Of a stretch of 64,000 nucleotides of DNA, positions 23,896 to 32,225 are shown one piece after another; the stretch's first letter is position 1; each line of letters begins with the position of its first letter. The stretch is from assembly GCF_028283785.1 (NCBI RefSeq), contig NZ_JAPWKB010000021.1, forward strand, positions 62,001-126,000. Reading direction: 5' to 3'. Source of the stretch: Paraburkholderia sp. Lineage in GTDB: Bacteria > Pseudomonadota > Gammaproteobacteria > Burkholderiales > Burkholderiaceae. The notes under the pieces are model-generated. The model was not told the origin of the DNA. It did not search any database and saw nothing but the letters and a program-made list of their open reading frames with translations. Position numbers and translations under genes: made by a program.

Positions 23896-25037
23896 ACGAC
23901 GCATCCAGTCAGCGCGACGACGCAGCCGCCCAGCCGTGGCGTTTTATCGTCGGGCACGGCAGTTACGCGGATTTTTCGATTTCGGTGTCGCCGGCGGTCG
24001 AACGCGCGGTGGCCGACGGCGTCGCGCCGCCGACCGTCTATCTGAACATCTTCGATGGCGACAGCATTACGATCGGCGTCAACGAAGATCCGGAGCAGGT
24101 GCTCGATCTCGACTTCTGTCGCGCCAACGGCATCGTCGCGCGGCGTCGCGTGAACGGTGGCGGTGCGATTTACGCGGGCAAAGGCTCGGCGTTTCTATGC
24201 CTGTATCTGCCGTCGGAATTGCCGGGCGTGCCCGCGACCGCAACCGAGGCGTTCCCGTCGATACTCGCGCATGTCGCGCAGAGTCTGAACGACGTGTTCG
24301 ACTTGCAGGCGGCATACCGGCCGTTGAACGACGTCGAGATCGACGGACGCAAGCTAATCGCAACCTCGCTGAAGATCGAGGATGGCGTGATGACGTTCCG
24401 CATTCTGCTGAACATCAAGGCGATCAACACGGCAATCGCCGCACGGGCAATGCCGATGGCGCCCGAGAAAGTGAAGGACAAGAAGCATAAAGATCTCGGC
24501 TCGCGCTATACGTTTCTGGAGCAGGAGTTGTCGCGCGAAATCACTCATCAAGAACTGGTTGCGTGGGTCGACGCGTGCATGCGTCGCGCGTTCGGCGGCG
24601 CGCGTCTGCAAGCGGGGCAACTCAGCGCGCACGAAGATGCGCTCGCGCAACAGGCCGCGTTGCAGCTGACGGCGCAAACGTGGTTCGTCGAAAAGAGCGA
24701 GGCAAGCCGGTATGGACCGTTGATGCGCGACGGCGACCGGATCGGACGCGGTCGTCGCAAGGCGCCTGCCGGTTTGATCTGGCTGAGCCTGCTGGTGCGC
24801 GATGGCGTGATTGTCCGCGCGATCGTCAACGGCGACTGGCATCCGCGTCCGACGCGTTCGGTGGACTGGCTCGAAGCGGGCTTTGCCGGTTTGCCGGCCG
24901 AACGCGAAGCCTGCGGCGCGCATATCGACGCATTCCTCGCACGCACGGATGTGGAATTCGCGGGCGTGGACGCGTCGCATCTGCTGGATGCGCTCGACTT
25001 TGCGCTGGCCGATCTCGCAAGCGAGGTGTCCGCATGA
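23892..25037 (+). CDS. Lipoate-protein ligase A-like protein
   Basis: A 381-residue protein. ATG 23892 overlaps the PaaK-like stop. Residues 50-180 match the BPL/LplA catalytic core: I-G-V-N-E-D-P-E-Q at 61-69, R-R-R-V-N-G-G-G-A-I-Y at 84-94 (the R-R-x-x-G-G-G motif, but the usual following H-D is A-G) and the Lys motif G-R-K-L at 152-155. A C-terminal accessory region (about 250-381) with L-I-W-L-S-L-L-V-R-D-G-V and a Leu/Asp-rich end resembles LplA accessory domains. LplA forms lipoyl-AMP and transfers the acyl group to a Lys of a carrier domain. No lipoyl-domain protein is encoded in the window. Its place inside an acyl-CoA operon suggests a different acyl substrate or a special carrier. 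Confidence 0.72.
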   Translation: MNDASSQRDDAAAQPWRFIVGHGSYADFSISVSPAVERAVADGVAPPTVYLNIFDGDSITIGVNEDPEQVLDLDFCRANGIVARRRVNGGGAIYAGKGSAFLCLYLPSELPGVPATATEAFPSILAHVAQSLNDVFDLQAAYRPLNDVEIDGRKLIATSLKIEDGVMTFRILLNIKAINTAIAARAMPMAPEKVKDKKHKDLGSRYTFLEQELSREITHQELVAWVDACMRRAFGGARLQAGQLSAHEDALAQQAALQLTAQTWFVEKSEASRYGPLMRDGDRIGRGRRKAPAGLIWLSLLVRDGVIVRAIVNGDWHPRPTRSVDWLEAGFAGLPAEREACGAHIDAFLARTDVEFAGVDASHLLDALDFALADLASEVSA

Positions 25038-25813
25038 GCGAATTGCTGATCGACCATGACGACGGCATTGCGACCTTGACGCTGAATCGTCCCGAAGCGA
25101 AAAACGCGCTGAATCTGCCGATGCGCGCCGCATTGCGCGACGCGATCTACGCGATCCGTCAGGACCGCTCGGTGCGCGCGGTGATTCTGCGCGGCGCGGG
25201 CAACGACTTCTGCTCCGGCGGCGACGTGCGCGGGATGACGGTGGAAAGCGCGGAAGAAGGGCGTAACCGGCTCGACGATCTGCACGGCTGGATCGCGCAA
25301 CTGCTCGATCTCGACCGGCCGGTGATCGCCGCCGTCGATGGCGTGGCGTATGGCGCGGGTTTCAGTCTGGCGCTCGCCGCCGACCTCGTGATCGCGTCGG
25401 ATCGCGCGCGTTTCTGCATGCCGTTTATGAAAGTGGGACTCGTGCCGGATTGCGCGGCGTTCTATACGTTGCCGCGCATCGTCGGGATGGCGCGCGCCAA
25501 AGAGCTGATTTTCACGGCGCGCGAAATCGATGCGCGGCGCGCATGCGAGATCGGCGCGGCGCTCGAAGTGGTCGAGCCGGAACGCTTGCATGCGCGCAGC
25601 GCATCGATCGCGCGCGCGCTGGCAGATGCGTCGCCAGCGGCATTCGGGCTGGCGAAACGCGCGCTGAATATGTCGCTCGGCAGCGATCTGCGCACCATGC
25701 TCGAACTCGAATCGGCGACCCAGGGCATTGCGTTTTCGACTGCGTATCACCGCGAGGCAGTGCAGCGCTTTCGCGACAAGGCGTCGCCTCTTTTTCAATG
25801 GCCCGCGCAATGA
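25034..25813 (+). CDS. Crotonase-family enoyl-CoA isomerase/hydratase, PaaG-like
   Basis: A 259-residue protein. ATG overlaps the LplA-like stop. The oxyanion hole strands (F-C-S-G-G-D-V at 59-65, G-V-A-Y-G-A-G-F at 103-110) mark the crotonase fold. Classical hydratases use two Glu residues. Here the equivalents seem to be Ser111 (G-F-S-L) and Phe131 (M-P-F-M). Asp139 in G-L-V-P-D matches the catalytic Asp region of PaaG and dienoyl-CoA isomerases. I therefore prefer a double-bond or ring isomerase over a plain hydratase. A separate MaoC-type hydratase follows directly, which supports this division of labour. Confidence 0.8.
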   Translation: MSELLIDHDDGIATLTLNRPEAKNALNLPMRAALRDAIYAIRQDRSVRAVILRGAGNDFCSGGDVRGMTVESAEEGRNRLDDLHGWIAQLLDLDRPVIAAVDGVAYGAGFSLALAADLVIASDRARFCMPFMKVGLVPDCAAFYTLPRIVGMARAKELIFTAREIDARRACEIGAALEVVEPERLHARSASIARALADASPAAFGLAKRALNMSLGSDLRTMLELESATQGIAFSTAYHREAVQRFRDKASPLFQWPAQ

Positions 25814-26706
25814 CGATCCATTACGACACGCTGAAAAACTGGCCGTTCGAACCGCTGGAACACACCTACACCGCGCGCGACGCGATGTTGTACAGCCTCG
25901 GGCTCGGCTATGGCGTCGATCCGCTCGACGAAGGCGATCTGCCGTTTGTCTACGAGAAAGTGTTGCGGGTGTCGCCGACCTTCGCGAACGTGCTCGGCTA
26001 TCCGGGTTTCTGGGCGAAGCATCCCGGCACCGGCATCGACTGGGTGAAGTTGTTGCACGGCGAACAGATGCTGCGGATTCATCGGCCGCTGCCGCGCGAA
26101 GCGACGGTGATCGGTCAGTCGCGAGTAGCGAAAATCGTCGATAAAGGGCCGGGCAAAGGCGCGCTGGTGCTGATCGAACGGACGATCACCGACAAACCCA
26201 GCGGCGAACTGCTCGCGACCGTCAGTCAACTGAACTTCTGTCGCGGCGACGGCGGATACAGCACGCAGGGACCGCAGCATGAAAACGGCGAGCGCACGCA
26301 GCCGAGCGACGAGCCGGTTGCCGCGCCGCCGCCGTTGCCCGACCGCACGCCCGATGCGATCTGCGATCTGGTCACGCGGCCCGAAAGCGCGTTGATCTAC
26401 CGTCTGTCCGGCGACGACAACCCGCTGCACGTCGATCCCGCCGCCGCGCGCGCCGCCGGTTTCGATCGCCCGATCCTGCATGGTCTCGCGACCTACGGCG
26501 TGGCCGGTCACGCGGTGCTGAAGACCGCTTGCGACAGCCGTCCCGAACGTCTCGCGATGCTGTATGCGCGATTCACCGCGCCGGTTTATCCTGGCGAAAC
26601 GATTCGCACCGAACTGTGGATCGACGGCCAGACGGTCGGGTTCCGCTCGCGCGTGCTCGAACGCGACGTGCTGGTGCTGAACAACGGCCGCGCCGAGTTG
26701 CGCTGA
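25810..26706 (+). CDS. MaoC-family enoyl-CoA hydratase 2
   Basis: A 298-residue protein. ATG 25810 overlaps the crotonase stop (ATGA). An in-frame ATG at 25798 would lengthen the overlap. It has two hotdog halves, and the second holds the hydratase-2 motif S-G-D-D-N-P-L-H-V-D-P (200-210) followed by G-F-D-x-P-I-L-H-G-L. Asp202 or Asp203 and His207 are the expected catalytic pair. The N-terminal half is the non-catalytic hotdog seen in eukaryotic-type MFE-2 hydratases. It should make (3R)-hydroxyacyl-CoA for the SDR at 19256, giving an R-specific beta-oxidation pair. Confidence 0.87.
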   Translation: MTIHYDTLKNWPFEPLEHTYTARDAMLYSLGLGYGVDPLDEGDLPFVYEKVLRVSPTFANVLGYPGFWAKHPGTGIDWVKLLHGEQMLRIHRPLPREATVIGQSRVAKIVDKGPGKGALVLIERTITDKPSGELLATVSQLNFCRGDGGYSTQGPQHENGERTQPSDEPVAAPPPLPDRTPDAICDLVTRPESALIYRLSGDDNPLHVDPAAARAAGFDRPILHGLATYGVAGHAVLKTACDSRPERLAMLYARFTAPVYPGETIRTELWIDGQTVGFRSRVLERDVLVLNNGRAELR

Positions 26707-26766
26707 CGGGGACCCTCGTCGCCGATTCCCGCGCAGCGCGAAAACCGCTTTAAACAAGGACTTTTT

Positions 26767-27564
26767 ATGCCGCGAAGCCCCAAACCCATTATCCGGTCCG
26801 ACATCGCGTACAGCACGCCGGAACGCATTTCCGTGCGCGGCAAGGACTTGCCGAACGAGGTGCTCGGCCATATGAATCTCGGCGATTTCGCGTATCTGCA
26901 ACTGACCGGCAAAGCCGCGACGCCGCAGCAATCCGCGATGTTCAACGCAATCCTGATTACGCTGGTCGAGCATGGGATGACGCCCAGTGCGATTGCCGCG
27001 CGGATGACTTACGCGGGCGCGCCGGAATCGCTTCAGGCGGCGGTCGCGGCGGGTTTGTGCGGACTGGGATCGGTGTTCGTCGGCAGTATGGAAGGCGCGT
27101 GCCGGATGCTCTACGAAGCGATGCCGGCCGAGGCGACAGGTCGTGACGATGTCGATTTCGACGCGATAGCGCGGGCGACGGTGGCGTCGTATCGCGAGCG
27201 CGGCGTCGCGTTGTCGGGCCTGGGGCATCCGCTGCATAAGCCGGTCGATCCGCGCACACCGCGGCTGTTCGAACTCGCCGCGCAAAACGGCATGTCCGGC
27301 CCGTATGTGAAGCTGATGCAATCGATCGGCGCGGAAGCGGAGCGCGTCACCGGCAAATCGTTGCCGATCAACGCGACTGGCGCGATCGGCGCGATCTGCT
27401 GCGAATTCGGTTTTCCGTGGCGCATCGTGCGCGGCTTCGGCGTGATGGCGCGTGCGATCGGTCTGGTCGGGCACATCATGGAAGAAGCCGAACGTCCGAT
27501 GGCCGTCGAAATCTGGCAGCGGATCGAAGACGAAGCGTCCGCGCATCTGCGGGAGCCAACATGA
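26767..27564 (+). CDS. Citryl-CoA lyase-like small citrate synthase homologue
   Basis: A 265-residue protein, much shorter than citrate synthase (about 430) and like stand-alone citryl-CoA lyases. His69 (L-V-E-H-G) and His154 (G-L-G-H-P-L-H-K) line up with the two citrate synthase histidines, and D-P-R-T-P-R-L follows as in the family. The position of the catalytic Asp seems to be Thr204 in P-I-N-A-T-G-A-I-G. The expected reaction would be retro-Claisen cleavage of a CoA ester with a tertiary 3-hydroxyl group to acetyl-CoA plus a keto acid. In this operon that could serve a branched or tertiary-alcohol intermediate (inference). It has weak spacing to the preceding gene (60 bases) but overlaps the next. 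Confidence 0.72.
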   Translation: MPRSPKPIIRSDIAYSTPERISVRGKDLPNEVLGHMNLGDFAYLQLTGKAATPQQSAMFNAILITLVEHGMTPSAIAARMTYAGAPESLQAAVAAGLCGLGSVFVGSMEGACRMLYEAMPAEATGRDDVDFDAIARATVASYRERGVALSGLGHPLHKPVDPRTPRLFELAAQNGMSGPYVKLMQSIGAEAERVTGKSLPINATGAIGAICCEFGFPWRIVRGFGVMARAIGLVGHIMEEAERPMAVEIWQRIEDEASAHLREPT

Positions 27565-28529
27565 CGACCGGCACGCTGCAAAACGCGCCACGCGACGCGT
27601 CACGTCATCACGACCTGTCGCGCACGTTGCGCGTGCCGGTCCTCGCCGCGCCGATGTTCCTCGTGTCGAATCCCGACCTCGTCGTCGCGCAATGCGAAGC
27701 GGGCGTAATCGGCAGTTTTCCGGCGCTCAATGCGCGGCCGCAGGCGCAACTCGACACGTGGCTCACCGAGATCGAAACGCGTCTCGGCGAAACGCAACCG
27801 CCGTTTGCGGTCAATCTGATCGTGCATCCGAGCAACGTGCGACTCGACGCCGACCTCGACACGATCGTCGCGCATCAGGTGCCGATCGTGATTACGTCGC
27901 TGCATGCACCGGATCGCGTGGTCGAACGGGTGCATGCGTATGGCGGCCGCGTGCTGCACGACGTGACGACCGTGCATCACGCGCGCAAGGCCGCAGCGGC
28001 GGGCGTCGATGGGTTGATTCTGGTCTGTGCGGGCGCGGGCGGTCATGGCGGCACGCTCAATCCGTTCGCGCTGGTCGCCGAAGTGCGGCGTTTCTTCGAC
28101 GGCATGCTGGTGCTGGCCGGCGCGATGACGGATGGCGCGTCGGTGCTTGCCGCGCGTGCGCTCGGCTGCGACCTCGCGTATATGGGCACGCGCTTCATTG
28201 CGACGGAAGAGGCGGGCGCGTCGTCCGCGCACAAGGCGATGGTGATTGCCGCGAGTGCCCGCGATATCGTCTATACGCCGTTCTTTTCCGGCGTGCCGGC
28301 GAATTATCTGAAGGACAGCGTGCGAGCGGCCGGACTCGATCCGGACGCGTTGCCGGCAGAACGTAGCACGGTGGATTACAGCAAGGGCCAGACGCGCCCG
28401 AAAGCGTGGAGCGACGTGTGGGGCGCGGGTCAGGGCGTCGGCAATATCGATACGGTGGAGCCGGTGCGCGTGCTGGTGGACCGGCTCGCGCGCGAATATC
28501 GGGCGGCCGCGCGGCGCGTGCAAACATAG
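27561..28529 (+). CDS. Nitronate monooxygenase-family flavoprotein
   Basis: A 322-residue TIM-barrel flavoprotein. ATG 27561 overlaps the previous stop. It has L-A-A-P-M-F at 29-34 for FMN binding, the family segment C-A-G-A-G-G-H-G-G with the catalytic-type His, and the phosphate-binding G-T-R-F-I-A-T-x-E-x. Members oxidise alkyl nitronates or act as 2-nitropropane dioxygenase-like oxidoreductases, and some serve as enoyl reductases (FabK-like) in acyl pathways. As the last gene of an acyl-CoA operon, a redox step on an unsaturated or keto acyl intermediate is as plausible as nitronate detoxification. Confidence 0.82.
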   Translation: MTTGTLQNAPRDASRHHDLSRTLRVPVLAAPMFLVSNPDLVVAQCEAGVIGSFPALNARPQAQLDTWLTEIETRLGETQPPFAVNLIVHPSNVRLDADLDTIVAHQVPIVITSLHAPDRVVERVHAYGGRVLHDVTTVHHARKAAAAGVDGLILVCAGAGGHGGTLNPFALVAEVRRFFDGMLVLAGAMTDGASVLAARALGCDLAYMGTRFIATEEAGASSAHKAMVIAASARDIVYTPFFSGVPANYLKDSVRAAGLDPDALPAERSTVDYSKGQTRPKAWSDVWGAGQGVGNIDTVEPVRVLVDRLAREYRAAARRVQT

Positions 28530-28621
28530 CGGTATCGAACGCGATGATGCGATAACCGGCGCTTGAGCAAACGGCCGGTTTGGCCGCACATATCGTTAGC
28601 ATCTTTGCTTCGTTGCCGGTG

Positions 28622-28661
28622 GGACGGTGGTGAATTTACGCTTGCGTATTCACTTCCGTCC
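28622..28661. promoter_or_regulatory. Inverted repeat in the leader of the peptide-type ABC operon
   Basis: GGACGGTGGTGAAT and ATTCACTTCCGTCC pair at 12 of 14 positions around a 12-base loop, about 110 bases before the binding-protein start. There is no T run after it, so an operator or leader structure is more likely than a terminator. Confidence 0.4.
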
Positions 28662-28772
28662 ATGACTTGCAATGACCCGATCCGTACTCCCTCAAGCGCA
28701 GCTCGACGCGCGATTCGCGCTGGTCCCCAGACAAATCGGACTCGCACTCCGTTCGCGGAGGCCGCGCATTCA

Positions 28773-30437
28773 ATGACGGTCCGACATTTCGCGCTGAATG
28801 GCGCACTCGCAGTGGCGATCGGTTTGACGTTGACGGGTTGCGACAAGGCAGATCAGGCGGCGGCCTCGAAACAGACGACGCAAAAGGCGCTCACGCCGCA
28901 GAAAGGCGGCGCATTGACGTGGGGCGTGACGACCGAACCCGCCTGTTTCGACCCGCATCGTGCGTCGCAACAGAATGCGTTCTGGGTGATCCGCAATTTT
29001 ATCGATTCGCTGATCAGCAAGAAAACCGACGGTACGTATGCGCCGTGGCTCGCGAAGTCGTGGAGCGTCGCCGACGACGGCAAGAGCTACACGTTCAACC
29101 TGCGCGACGACGTGAAGTTCACCGACGGCACGCCGTTCGACGCAGCGGCCGTCAAGGCCAACTTCGACTATATCCTCGATAACGTCAGTACGACCTCGGC
29201 GTCGGCGTCGTTGCTGGTGCATTACGATCACGCGGAAATCGTCTCGCCGTACGTCGTGAAGCTGGTGATGAAGCAACCCGATTCGACCACGCTCGAATCG
29301 TTGTCGAGTGTGAAGCTCGGCTTTATTTCGCCGAAAGCGCTCGCGCAGAACAAGGATTTGTGCAGCGGCGGAGCGGGCCTCGTCGGCACCGGACCGTTCG
29401 TGTTCAAGTCTTACCAGCGCGGCCAGGCCGCCGTGTTCGAACGTAACGCGGATTACGCATGGGCACCTGGCAATTCGCAGCATCAAGGCGTCGCATATCT
29501 GGATCGGGTCACGTATCGCTTCCTGCCGGAAGCGGCGGTGCGTACGGGCGCGCTTAGCTCGGGACAAGTCGATCTGATCGAAGGCGTGCAACCGACCGAC
29601 GCCAGCGTATTCGACAAGGTAGACGGTTTTCAGTATCTGACCGGCCCGTCCGCGACGACATCGTTCACGCTGAATATCAACTACACGGTCGCGCCCGCGA
29701 ACGATGTGCGTGTACGCCGCGCGTTGCGCGACGGCTTCGATCTCGATGCAATCGTGAAGAGCGTGTATCTCGGCACGGTGCAGCGCGCGTGGTCGAATAT
29801 CGGCCCGGACAATCCCGATACCAACGCGGCGTTGAAGGGCACATGGGGCAATCGCATCGCGCAGGCCAATGCACTGCTCGACGCAGCGGGCTGGACACAG
29901 CGCGACAGCGACGGCTTCCGCACGCGCGACGGCAAGCGCCTGTCGATCGAAGTGGGCTATCCGCAGCCTTATGTGCGCGACAGCCGCGACGTGCTGATTC
30001 GCGCGATCCAGTCGGCGTTACGGCAGAACATCGGTCTCGATCTCGGGCTGAAGATCACCACGGCCGGCGACTTCGCCAATCAGAAAGCGACCGGTAACTG
30101 GACGATCTATCCGAACACCGACAACCCGTCGGACGTCGCGATGGAACTGTGGGACATGCTCGGTGACAAGGGTTTCCTCTACGGTGCAATCGCGAATCCC
30201 GACCCCGTCATCACCGACGCCATCAACCGCGCCCGCCTGTTGCCGGTCGGACAGAACCGCCGCGCGTTGCTCGCGGAGATCCAGCATCGCGCGGTCGATC
30301 AGGCGTTTATCGTGCCGCTGTTCGCACCCGCGTATCACCTCGCCGCGAAATCGACGGTACATGGCATCGGCTTCGAGCCGGAACTGGACGGCCCGGCAAG
30401 CGCGTACGACATCTGGATCGACAAGGCAGGAGGCTGA
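28773..30437 (+). CDS. Peptide/nickel-type ABC substrate-binding lipoprotein
   Basis: A 554-residue protein. I start at ATG 28773, giving a lipoprotein signal with lipobox L-T-G-C near residue 23. The frame continues upstream without a sensible leader. The mature protein shows the SBP_bac_5 pattern: T-E-P-x-x-F-D-P-H, S-W-x-V-x-D-D-G-K-S-Y-T-F-x-L-R-D-D-V-K-F-x-D-G-T-P-F, and V-R-R-A-L-x-x-x-x-D. It captures peptides, opines, glutathione-like or other organic ligands for the permeases that follow. The nearby flavin monooxygenase of the DszA type suggests an organosulfur or chelate-like ligand (inference). Its stop lies one base before the first permease GTG. Confidence 0.87.
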   Translation: MTVRHFALNGALAVAIGLTLTGCDKADQAAASKQTTQKALTPQKGGALTWGVTTEPACFDPHRASQQNAFWVIRNFIDSLISKKTDGTYAPWLAKSWSVADDGKSYTFNLRDDVKFTDGTPFDAAAVKANFDYILDNVSTTSASASLLVHYDHAEIVSPYVVKLVMKQPDSTTLESLSSVKLGFISPKALAQNKDLCSGGAGLVGTGPFVFKSYQRGQAAVFERNADYAWAPGNSQHQGVAYLDRVTYRFLPEAAVRTGALSSGQVDLIEGVQPTDASVFDKVDGFQYLTGPSATTSFTLNINYTVAPANDVRVRRALRDGFDLDAIVKSVYLGTVQRAWSNIGPDNPDTNAALKGTWGNRIAQANALLDAAGWTQRDSDGFRTRDGKRLSIEVGYPQPYVRDSRDVLIRAIQSALRQNIGLDLGLKITTAGDFANQKATGNWTIYPNTDNPSDVAMELWDMLGDKGFLYGAIANPDPVITDAINRARLLPVGQNRRALLAEIQHRAVDQAFIVPLFAPAYHLAAKSTVHGIGFEPELDGPASAYDIWIDKAGG

Positions 30438-30438
30438 C

Positions 30439-31368
30439 GTGCCCAGACAGATCGTTACCCGGATACTGACCGGCCTGCTGGTGTTATGGCTCGCGGCAAG
30501 CGCGGCATTCGTCGCGATCCACGCGTTGCCGGGACGCATCGAAGACGTTCTCGCGGGCGATCTGTCGTACCCGGGTTTGCGCGAGGCGATTGCCGCGCAA
30601 TGGGGCTTGAATCACAGTTTGCCGTGGCAGTACGGCCGTTTTCTGCTTCGACTCGCGCACGGCGATCTCGGTACGTCGTTCGTGATGCAGCAGCCCGTGC
30701 TCGCGGTGCTCGGCAGCCAGTTATGGCCGACCGTGCAACTGGCCGTCTCCGCCGGCGTGCTCGCGGTTGCGCTCGCGTTGCTGGTCGCGACCTCGACGGC
30801 GGGTCTGGGTGCGGGCAAAGGCGCGTGGGCGACGCGCATCGCGTCCACGCTCGAACTGGGTTTTACATCGACGCCGGTGTTCTGGCTCGGCATGATGCTG
30901 CTGATCGCGTTCTCGTTCCAGTTACGGTGGTTCCCGGTGTCGGGCGCATCGGGCTGGCGCTCGCTGGTACTGCCCGCCGTGACGCTCGCGCTGCCCACGG
31001 CGGGGATTCTGTCGCAGGTGATGCGCGAGGCGCTGGAGGCGGCGCTGGACAAGCCGTTCGTCACGACCGTGCGGGCGCGCGGCGTATCGGAACTATCGCT
31101 GCGCGTGCGGCATGTGTTGCGTCATGCGTTGTTGCCGGTCGTGACACTCGGCGGCTGGCTGATCGGCAGCCTGCTCGGCGGTGCGGTGATCACCGAGAAA
31201 ATGTTCGGCCGGCCCGGCATCGGCAGTGTGACGTTGAGCGCGGTGACGTCGCAAGACGTGCCGGTCGTGCTGGCGGTCGTGTTGCTGGCGGCGTTCGTGC
31301 ACGTGCTGATGTCTACCTTGCTCGATATCGCCTATCTCTTCATCGACCCACGGTTACGCAGCCAATGA
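30439..31368 (+). CDS. Peptide-type ABC permease (DppB family)
   Basis: A 309-residue membrane protein starting at GTG 30439, with AGGAGG just upstream. Six membrane segments, the N-terminal R-x-L-x-x-L-x-V-L-W-L pattern, G-D-L-G-T-S-F and the C-terminal coupling loop with R-A-R-G-V-S, then G-x-x-x-G-G-A-V-I-T-E are typical of DppB/OppB. It overlaps the next permease gene (ATGA). Confidence 0.9.
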   Translation: MPRQIVTRILTGLLVLWLAASAAFVAIHALPGRIEDVLAGDLSYPGLREAIAAQWGLNHSLPWQYGRFLLRLAHGDLGTSFVMQQPVLAVLGSQLWPTVQLAVSAGVLAVALALLVATSTAGLGAGKGAWATRIASTLELGFTSTPVFWLGMMLLIAFSFQLRWFPVSGASGWRSLVLPAVTLALPTAGILSQVMREALEAALDKPFVTTVRARGVSELSLRVRHVLRHALLPVVTLGGWLIGSLLGGAVITEKMFGRPGIGSVTLSAVTSQDVPVVLAVVLLAAFVHVLMSTLLDIAYLFIDPRLRSQ

Positions 31369-32225
31369 GCGATCTGACTCACACTTCCGCGTTTGCTCGG
31401 CCGCGCTGGTCGTGGCCGTTGCCGTTGCCGTTCGGCGCGTCGCTGGCCGTGGCGTTTCTGTTCGTGCTCGCATTCGCGATGGCGTTTCCACGTATCGTGA
31501 CGCCCTACGATCCGCTCGTCAGCGACGTCGCGCATGCGATGCAGGCGCCGGATCTCGCGCACTGGTTCGGCACCGACCGGATCGGCCGCGACGTGTTCGC
31601 GCGCGTGATCTACGGCGCGCGCTATTCGTTGCTGATCGGCTTGTCGAGCATGCTGGTGGCGATGCTGACAGGACTCGCGATCGGCATGACGGCAGGGCTC
31701 GGACGACGCCCGGTGGACGAAGGCGCGTCGCGTGTTTTCGACGTGCTGTCGGCGTTTCCACCTATTTTGCTGTCGTTGTTCGTCGTGACGTTTCTCGGGC
31801 AGGGCATCGTCAATATCGCGGTCGCAGTCGGCATTGCGGGTATTCCGAAGTTCGGTCGCGTGCTGCGTTCGCAAACCTTGCTGGTTCGTCGCGCGGACTA
31901 CGTGACGCATGCGGTCAGCTATGGTCTGTCGCGTGCGCAGATTTTCAGGCGCCACATTCTGCCGAACGTGCTGGTCGTGGTGCCGGTGATCGCGACCATC
32001 GATATCGGCAGCGCGATCATCGCGGTGTCGGGCTTGAGCTTTCTCGGACTCGGTCCGCAACCGCCGACGCCGGAGTGGGGTGTGATGCTGGCCGAAGGGC
32101 GCGATGTGTTGCGCGTCGCGTGGTGGCCGAGCGTATTTCCAGGCCTGACACTGACGTTGACCGTGATTGCATTCTCGGTGATCGGCAAATTTCTTCAGCG
32201 AAAATACGAGGTACGTACCCGATGA
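31365..32225 (+). CDS. Peptide-type ABC permease (DppC family)
   Basis: A 286-residue membrane protein. It has the DppC hallmark F-G-T-D-x-x-G-R-D-V-F-A-R-V-I-Y-G-A-R-x-S-L, then six membrane segments and the E-A-A-like loop R-R-A-D-Y-V-T-H-A. It ends with G-L-S-F-L-G-L-G and P-T-P-E-W-G, also family markers. It partners the DppB-like protein and overlaps the ATPase gene (ATGA). Confidence 0.9.
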   Translation: MSDLTHTSAFARPRWSWPLPLPFGASLAVAFLFVLAFAMAFPRIVTPYDPLVSDVAHAMQAPDLAHWFGTDRIGRDVFARVIYGARYSLLIGLSSMLVAMLTGLAIGMTAGLGRRPVDEGASRVFDVLSAFPPILLSLFVVTFLGQGIVNIAVAVGIAGIPKFGRVLRSQTLLVRRADYVTHAVSYGLSRAQIFRRHILPNVLVVVPVIATIDIGSAIIAVSGLSFLGLGPQPPTPEWGVMLAEGRDVLRVAWWPSVFPGLTLTLTVIAFSVIGKFLQRKYEVRTR

